Below, in pieces: positions 59,169 to 64,000 of a stretch of DNA of 64,000 nt; positions within the stretch are counted from its first letter, which is position 1; each line of letters begins with the position of its first letter. The notes under the pieces are model-generated. The model was not told the DNA's origin. It ran no database searches and saw nothing but the letters and a program-made list of their open reading frames with translations. The position numbers and the translations under genes are program-made. Location: positions 107,602,554-107,666,553 of the forward strand of contig CM043949.1 of assembly GCA_014529385.2 (NCBI GenBank), read 5' to 3'. This DNA comes from Adiantum capillus-veneris (taxonomy: Eukaryota; Streptophyta; Polypodiopsida; Polypodiales; Pteridaceae).

Positions 59169-61704
59169 ATGCGTCTCATCAATCCTACAAGCTTATTGAC
59201 CTTTGCTGGTGATGGAGAAAACGGCCTTCTGGGTTATTGTAAATCACTTACAAGAGAAGCTGGAACTTACAAGAGCATTCTCCAAGCTCAACAATGTGAG
59301 ATTGTTCGCCTTTCACATTTACATTCTACAGATCAGGTTACCATTTTGCAACATAAAACAGAGGTACAAGAACTTAAAGAAAAGGTGCGAAGTTGTCAAA
59401 TGAAGGACACCATCTTGGGTGGTCGTATCCGAAAGAAGAAATTGCGCAATCTTGAAACATTGCAGGTTGCATCAGGAGGTCTCAAGAAAAGAATCCGAGC
59501 ATTAAGGTGATGCTTCTTGGTTGGCTACATTGTCTTAGTTAAGTAATCTCTTTGTTTTTTCTTGTTATGCATTGTTTTCATGTGCCTAAATAGTGTTAGT
59601 GAAGCAAATTTTCTGTTATTTACTTATGCATTGTCTTCATGTAGAGACTCAATCTATCCTGACAAGGAAAACATTGACCCCAAAGCCAATATAGGAAAGA
59701 GATTGAAGCCACTTATAAGTAGAAGCCTGGCAGCAGATATAGTACATGACAAGAAGTTTAAGGTTCTACAAAGAAATGTAGTGGACCGCTTTATTTCAGA
59801 GAACTCAGTGCCTGCAAAAGAGATACAAGGCACACTTGATTCACTTGGTGTAAGCAAAAGAGGATATTCGGCTATCCAAAAGTCTGTCTCATCCATCTTT
59901 GTTAGGAAGGGTATAAAATCCAAACTTCTACCATCAGCCTCAAGTGTTTGGAAAGAGAGGCTTCAGCTTAACGAGGCACAGGGAGACTATCTTGGACAGC
60001 CCTTTCATATTAAAGCAACTTACAGTGGCCATGGAGCCAACATGGCATATGATGAGTTCAACAATATTTTTATGGACCTACGGATACTACAGAAGAGAAT
60101 GGTGGAGTTTTACAACATCACCTTTGAAGAGTCACGTGGACTATTACATTTTGTGTTAAAACTGGATGAGTGTGAGCTTGTTAAAGAGAAAAAGCTAGAG
60201 CGTGTTACTATTACTTTAATGAATAGAGCCCTCTCAAAGTGTCCCAGTGATGATCCTTTATATTTTAGTGTTCAATCAGAATCTAACATATGGTGGCTTG
60301 GTGCGTTTGAGGTAAGCGATATTCTCAAGTAAGCTCAAATATTCAGATCTACTTAAGTCTCATTTATTTTGTGTTGCACGTAAAGAAAGAAGATCATGAG
60401 ATTCTATATTGGGTGTTCCATCGAACTAATATTCCGGAGCTGATTGATCGACAGACTAACCAGGGAGAGGTACTACGTCTAGATGGAAGGGGAGACTTTC
60501 AAGTTCAGTGGCATCTTGCAGGTGACCTTAAAACATTAAAGTGCATGTATAATTGTGGAATGGGTGCAATGGCAAAGTCACCGTGTTTGTTCTGCATGGA
60601 GCCTGCAAAGGTCATGAACCCAAAGTGGTGGAGAAAAGCTCCAACACGTCACATTGAGGATCCTGCTTTTCGACCAGTTTTGAAAATACCACTTCTGAAT
60701 GTTCACATTTGTACAATGCATGCCCTTTGTAGAATTGTAGAGAAATTGGTCTACTTATACATCGGGTTTGCTTGGAAGATTAAGAACTCTACAGAACAAC
60801 AAGTAGCCTTGCAGTGCTTAGAAATGGTACTGTCGGATATGGGGCTTCATGGTGGCAATGTGAAAATCCAGCGGGATGAAAAGAGATCAACTGCTGAGAA
60901 GGATGTCCCATGCAAACCATCCATCGGTGGGGTGAAGGCACGGAGGTTTTTATCTAAGCCCCAAGGTACAAGAGATCCAAAGCTAACAAAACATGGAAAA
61001 ATATATAACACATCTTATGTTAGCAAGGTAGAGTATCAGAGCTGGAAAAAGCTACATATTGCAGTCAAAGACCACGAACCAACTACTCGTAACGCGAAGG
61101 CTGAGGTTTGGCGATCAATAGACATCCTATTTTTGATGTGCGACAAAGATGACTGGTCACAAGGTGATATGAACAAGTTCAAGGAAAATCTCAACCTTCT
61201 GAAAAAATCATTCAAGACAGCATGGACAGACACCCAGATTACTCACTACATGGTATTATCATGTATTTCTTTCTCTCTTATGTGCAAATATGTGAGTGTA
61301 AAACATTCTAACTAATCTGTTTTCATATCCAGCACATCATCTTCAATCATTTGCCATATTTTATACAGAAGTATGGGAACCCGGCAATATGGAATACCCA
61401 AGGGATGGAAAAGTCTCATTACATGGCGAGAAATGCTTATTTCAGGCACACACGACATGGTGGCTCTCGAATCAAGGCTAACAGTTTGAGAGAACTATTT
61501 GAATGGTTCTATCGTAGAATCATTCATCGAATGCAGGCAAAAGAAGTCTTGGCAAATTCAGCAACAGCACAAGCCATCAGACATTTACAACAACAAAAAG
61601 CTAAAAGATCAATGGCATACAACAACTCCGGAGCTCGTGAAAGTCAACGAAGGTGGAGAGAGACAATGGTGTATGTGAATCACAAGTGGAGAAAGATACT
61701 CTGA
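59169..61704 (+). CDS. Intact 747-aa transposase-like protein, four exons
   Basis: Exons 59169-59506, 59645-60311, 60386-61252 and 61333-61704 join with consistent phases (2, 0, 0) to 748 codons without a stop. The third acceptor (cacgtaaag) is weak. Order: coiled-coil/basic N-terminus (RIRKKKLRNLETLQV, about 85-115); KENIDPKANIGKRLKPL; SVSSIFVRKGI; a central VLKLDECELVKEKKLE (about 280); LAGDLKTLKCMYNCG (380-394) then a KSPCLFC Cys pair (400-405); NVHICTMHALCRIVEKLV (about 445); and C-terminal HIIFNHLPYFIQKYG, then EKSHYMARN and HTRHGGSRIKANSLRELFEWF. Acidic residues before a GD-K motif, a CxxC and a His-rich helix recall DDE/RNase-H-fold transposases with an inserted zinc-binding part. The start is uncertain. 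Function is inferred, not shown. Confidence 0.6.
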
Positions 61705-61767
61705 GTGGATGGCATTGTAAAAAATTTATGTAATACATGATCTTATACAATTGCTACTTGAAGTGTA
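61705..61767. other. 63-bp gap between the convergent genes
   Basis: The + stop (61702-61704) and the - stop (61768-61770) are 63 bp apart, so the 3' UTRs must overlap. No terminator-like motif was identified beyond AT-rich sequence. Confidence 0.7.
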
Positions 61768-62223
61768 TCAAGATTTTGCAGGTTCAATTTTGTTTTTTGG
61801 CACGTCACCCTTGTAACGAATCATGAGATGTTTGCCATACTCTAAAAGTTCATCTGGGTTTTGTCTACCAAGAGCTAGTGCCATTGCTGTGTACGTGTAG
61901 TAATACGCTGCCCGACCACCTGTATAGCCTGGGCAGTAACCGAAACAATCTCTAGCAAACACTTTGTCAACAAGAATGACTTTATTTGCACTTTTGGGCA
62001 GCACCGGTCCACCCAAGAAGCGTGATAGTGTCTTGAATGTGTAAGTTGCTATTGAACCCTCTTGTGACATGGAATTGTGAAAAACTACTATCGGTGCCTC
62101 GCAGAGCTTTGAAAGGTACTGTGCTAGGGCCGCATCCCTTCCTCGATACTCTCTTGTCCGGCGCCGAAGGAAGTCATCCTTGTCAGCAATCCAAGACTGC
62201 ACATACAATGTCAGAAATGACAC

Positions 62224-62322
<99 letters not shown>

Positions 62323-63639
62323 CCATGAAGCTCTCATCCTGCAGAAAGAGGTTTTCTTGCCATAGGTCTACAGATGTAGTTGACCCCTGACCTGAATGGT
62401 TAAACCAATCCTCCACTTCTTTGTTACTTTTCGATGGTCTTAGGCTTTGTCTTATTGCTTGGAAGGTGGCTTCATCAGGTAGTGTCTCCTTGTATTTTTC
62501 AGCTTTCTCAAAGCATCTTCGAAGGCATTCCATTGGATTGCTGGATGTTTCCATTGCCTCATCATCACTACTATCCTCTGAAACAAATCCACTCCTCTCC
62601 TCTTGGACTCTGGAAATAATAGCCAGGGAGAAATCCTCCCTTAAATAAAACACACTTTGCACATCATGTAAGAAGATATAGGTCCTGTCTCCAATCCTGA
62701 ACTCAGGCACAGCTGGCAACATCATCTGAGCATGCTTCTCAGTGAAGTTACTGACATCCAATGGAAGTTTGATTTCTATGGTTTTCACAGAGAGCATCTT
62801 ACTTCTTTGTACTTCAATTGCCTCAACCTCAAGGTCGACTGTGTCTTCAACCTCCTCGACTTCTTGCATATGAGTTGTCTCCTCGCATTCCTCCTCTTCT
62901 GGTGCTGCATCCTGCTCCTCTAACACCTCATCAGGATTCTGCATGAGGAATCCAAACAGGCTGTTGAGGTAAATCATAAAGCCAAAGGCTTCCTGAATGA
63001 GTTTGCATTCTTTTTGGTGCAAAGGGCAGACTGAATGTCGGCAAGAGGGTGGTAATTCCCTATACTTCTTCACTCCCTGTCCCTTTCCACCACAGTCATT
63101 TAAATGCACAAGAGTCATAGTAGGCAGAACAACCCTTCCTACCTGCACCATCACCTCAAACTTATCTCTGTAGGACTACAAGAAATTACTGTGCTGAGCT
63201 AATAGGTCTTCAATGTCAAACTTTGGATTAAACATAGAATGAATTAGATCATACTTGTCCCCAGCACCACAAGATGCTGCAAAATCAAACAGCCTCTCAT
63301 CAGTTGCAGCTGGGTCTTCCAGAGAAGACACATCCTCCTTTTCTTTACATTTTGTACTTTCTAGCACATCTGCATCATCTGAGAAGTCTATATTTCTCTT
63401 TCTGGTATTTTTCTTAAGATGTACCTTAAAGGGCACCACACCCTTGTCGAGTGAGGAATCTTCTTGCCCTGGTGACCTCTCTGATTGGTCTTCACCAAGA
63501 AACTTTTCCTCAGATATGTCCTGACAAAAGTCAACAGTTCTTTTGGCAGATACATTAAGCAACTGAGCCTGCAAGGTTTGAAATCCTGGCACAAGCCCTG
63601 GATCTGGTTTCAGCCTCTTCTGCCTACTGGACCTTAATC
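61768..63639 (-). pseudogene. Unrecognised acidic protein gene with one in-frame TAG
   Basis: On -, an exon begins after a 3' splice site near 63640 and runs to 62324, and a last exon is 62196-61768. The join (atg|gtatct...gtgcag|tct) is phase 0 and the intron is almost entirely a CT tract. One TAG at 63176-63178 interrupts an otherwise open 438-codon exon; the sequence continues in the same frame. Features: basic KNTRKRNIDF region; CRHSVCPLHQKECK Cys/His cluster; FGFMIYLNSLFGFLM hydrophobic stretch; a long Glu-rich region (EVEEVEDTVDLEVEAI); C-terminal CPGYTGGRAAYYYTYTAMAL. I do not recognise the family. It may be a second protein of the transposon. The 5' exon(s) lie near or beyond 63900. 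Confidence 0.5.
62228..62319. repeat. (GA)n microsatellite forming most of an intron
   Basis: A 92-bp GA tract (CT on the coding - strand) with one GAAAGA break, inside the intron between the two exons of the - gene. Confidence 0.95.
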
Positions 63640-63718
63640 CTAATCATCAAGAAACATAACAAGTCAAAACCATGAGCAAACATGACAATTCTGCCAAAAC
63701 CAAACCATCATTATCTCT

Positions 63719-63800
63719 CTCTCTCCCCTTATAGATATAAATATATCTATAAATATAAATAAATAAATAAATAAATATATCTGTCTCTCACCAAAACAGA
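63719..63800. repeat. AT-rich repeat and CT clusters
   Basis: atatataaat / aaataaataaat repeats flanked by short CT runs, in presumed intron or 5' flank of the - gene. Confidence 0.6.
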
Positions 63801-63815
63801 AACAGAAACACACCT

Positions 63816-63816
<1 letters not shown>

Positions 63817-63899
<83 letters not shown>
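63817..63899. repeat. (CT)n microsatellite near the window end
   Basis: About 82 bp of uninterrupted CT. Confidence 0.95.
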
Positions 63900-63902
<3 letters not shown>

Positions 63903-63914
63903 TTGTCTATAGGA

Positions 63915-63970
63915 CTAAAGGCGCGCGAGGAAGGAAATGTGCCTTTTGCAAACCTCTCCGCGCGCCTTAA
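63915..63970. repeat. GC-rich stem-loop (ggcgcgcg arms)
   Basis: ctaaaggcgcgcgagg and ctctccgcgcgccttaa are inverted copies around a 26-base loop. It sits next to the CT tract, at the presumed 5' end of the - gene, and is much more GC-rich than its surroundings. Confidence 0.7.
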
Positions 63971-64000
63971 GTACAACTGCCAGAGAAATAACATTACTAA

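Larger units (their letters stand above)
58665..64000. mobile_element. Candidate new two-gene DNA transposon (right end outside window)
   Basis: Foreign sequence starts exactly at 58665 (taggaaatttcggagg) within the CACTA transposase gene. It contains two convergent, unfamiliar, spliced genes with only 63 bp between their stop codons. Compact convergent two-gene layout inside a transposon-rich region, with one protein looking like a DDE-type transposase, suggests a DNA transposon. No right terminus or target duplication can be tested because the window ends first. An alternative is a rearrangement joining a host locus to the CACTA. Confidence 0.45.

Noticed and set aside
58862-59212. 116-aa plus frame as first exon of the 747-aa gene
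   Set aside because: It is in another frame and overlaps the chosen exon start; no convincing splice pair joins them, so it was left out of the model.

Overview
The window is nuclear DNA of a land plant. Evidence: Ty1/copia and Ty3/gypsy LTR retrotransposons with plant-type initiator-tRNA-Met primer sites, a CACTA (En/Spm) DNA transposon with a TNP2-type transposase, a RepHel Helitron, GT-AG introns, and one clear plant host gene, a LURP-one-related (LOR) gene. The species cannot be fixed from sequence. The very long CT/GA tracts and the unfamiliar transposase-like families make a non-seed plant possible, but that is a guess. Most of the window is transposon sequence at different stages of decay; only two protein-coding loci look intact.

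Layout. 1-7050: a solo copia-type LTR with perfect target duplications (102-848), an AT-rich block with a ~150-bp tandem repeat (about 2175-3330), and degenerate gag-like scraps. 7048-19493: a decayed Ty3/gypsy element, probably a chromovirus, on the + strand; its 3' LTR is split by copia element A (- strand, 13111-18446). 20093-25231: copia element B, same family as A and same strand, with exact target duplications and a polyprotein frame broken only by two TAG codons. 25400-26270: tRNA-derived SINE-like pieces. 27380-29540: an unrecognised gene or pseudogene. About 29595-31781: an orphan 5' LTR and leader of a second gypsy copy on the - strand. 33770-35450: the three-exon LOR gene. 37320-41450: a broken Helitron on the - strand. 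42480-49320: simple repeats and two gag-like remnants. 49311-58664: two CACTA copies in head-to-head inverted orientation, separated by a 1.55-kb spacer with its own broken coding sequence. 58665-64000: two convergent genes, 63 bp apart, of families I do not recognise, beginning exactly where the right CACTA copy is cut off.

How it fits together. The nesting gives a relative history: chromovirus first, then copia A into its 3' LTR; CACTA first, then the two-gene unit into its transposase gene. The two-gene unit is the best candidate for something undescribed. It has an intact 747-aa four-exon transposase-like gene on + and an acidic, Cys/His-containing partner on -. The partner has a CT-repeat intron and one in-frame TAG. 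The right end of the unit lies beyond the window. All five nonsense codons in copia A and B that can be compared between the copies are C-to-T type changes in a CNG context, as expected for decay of CHG-methylated DNA.
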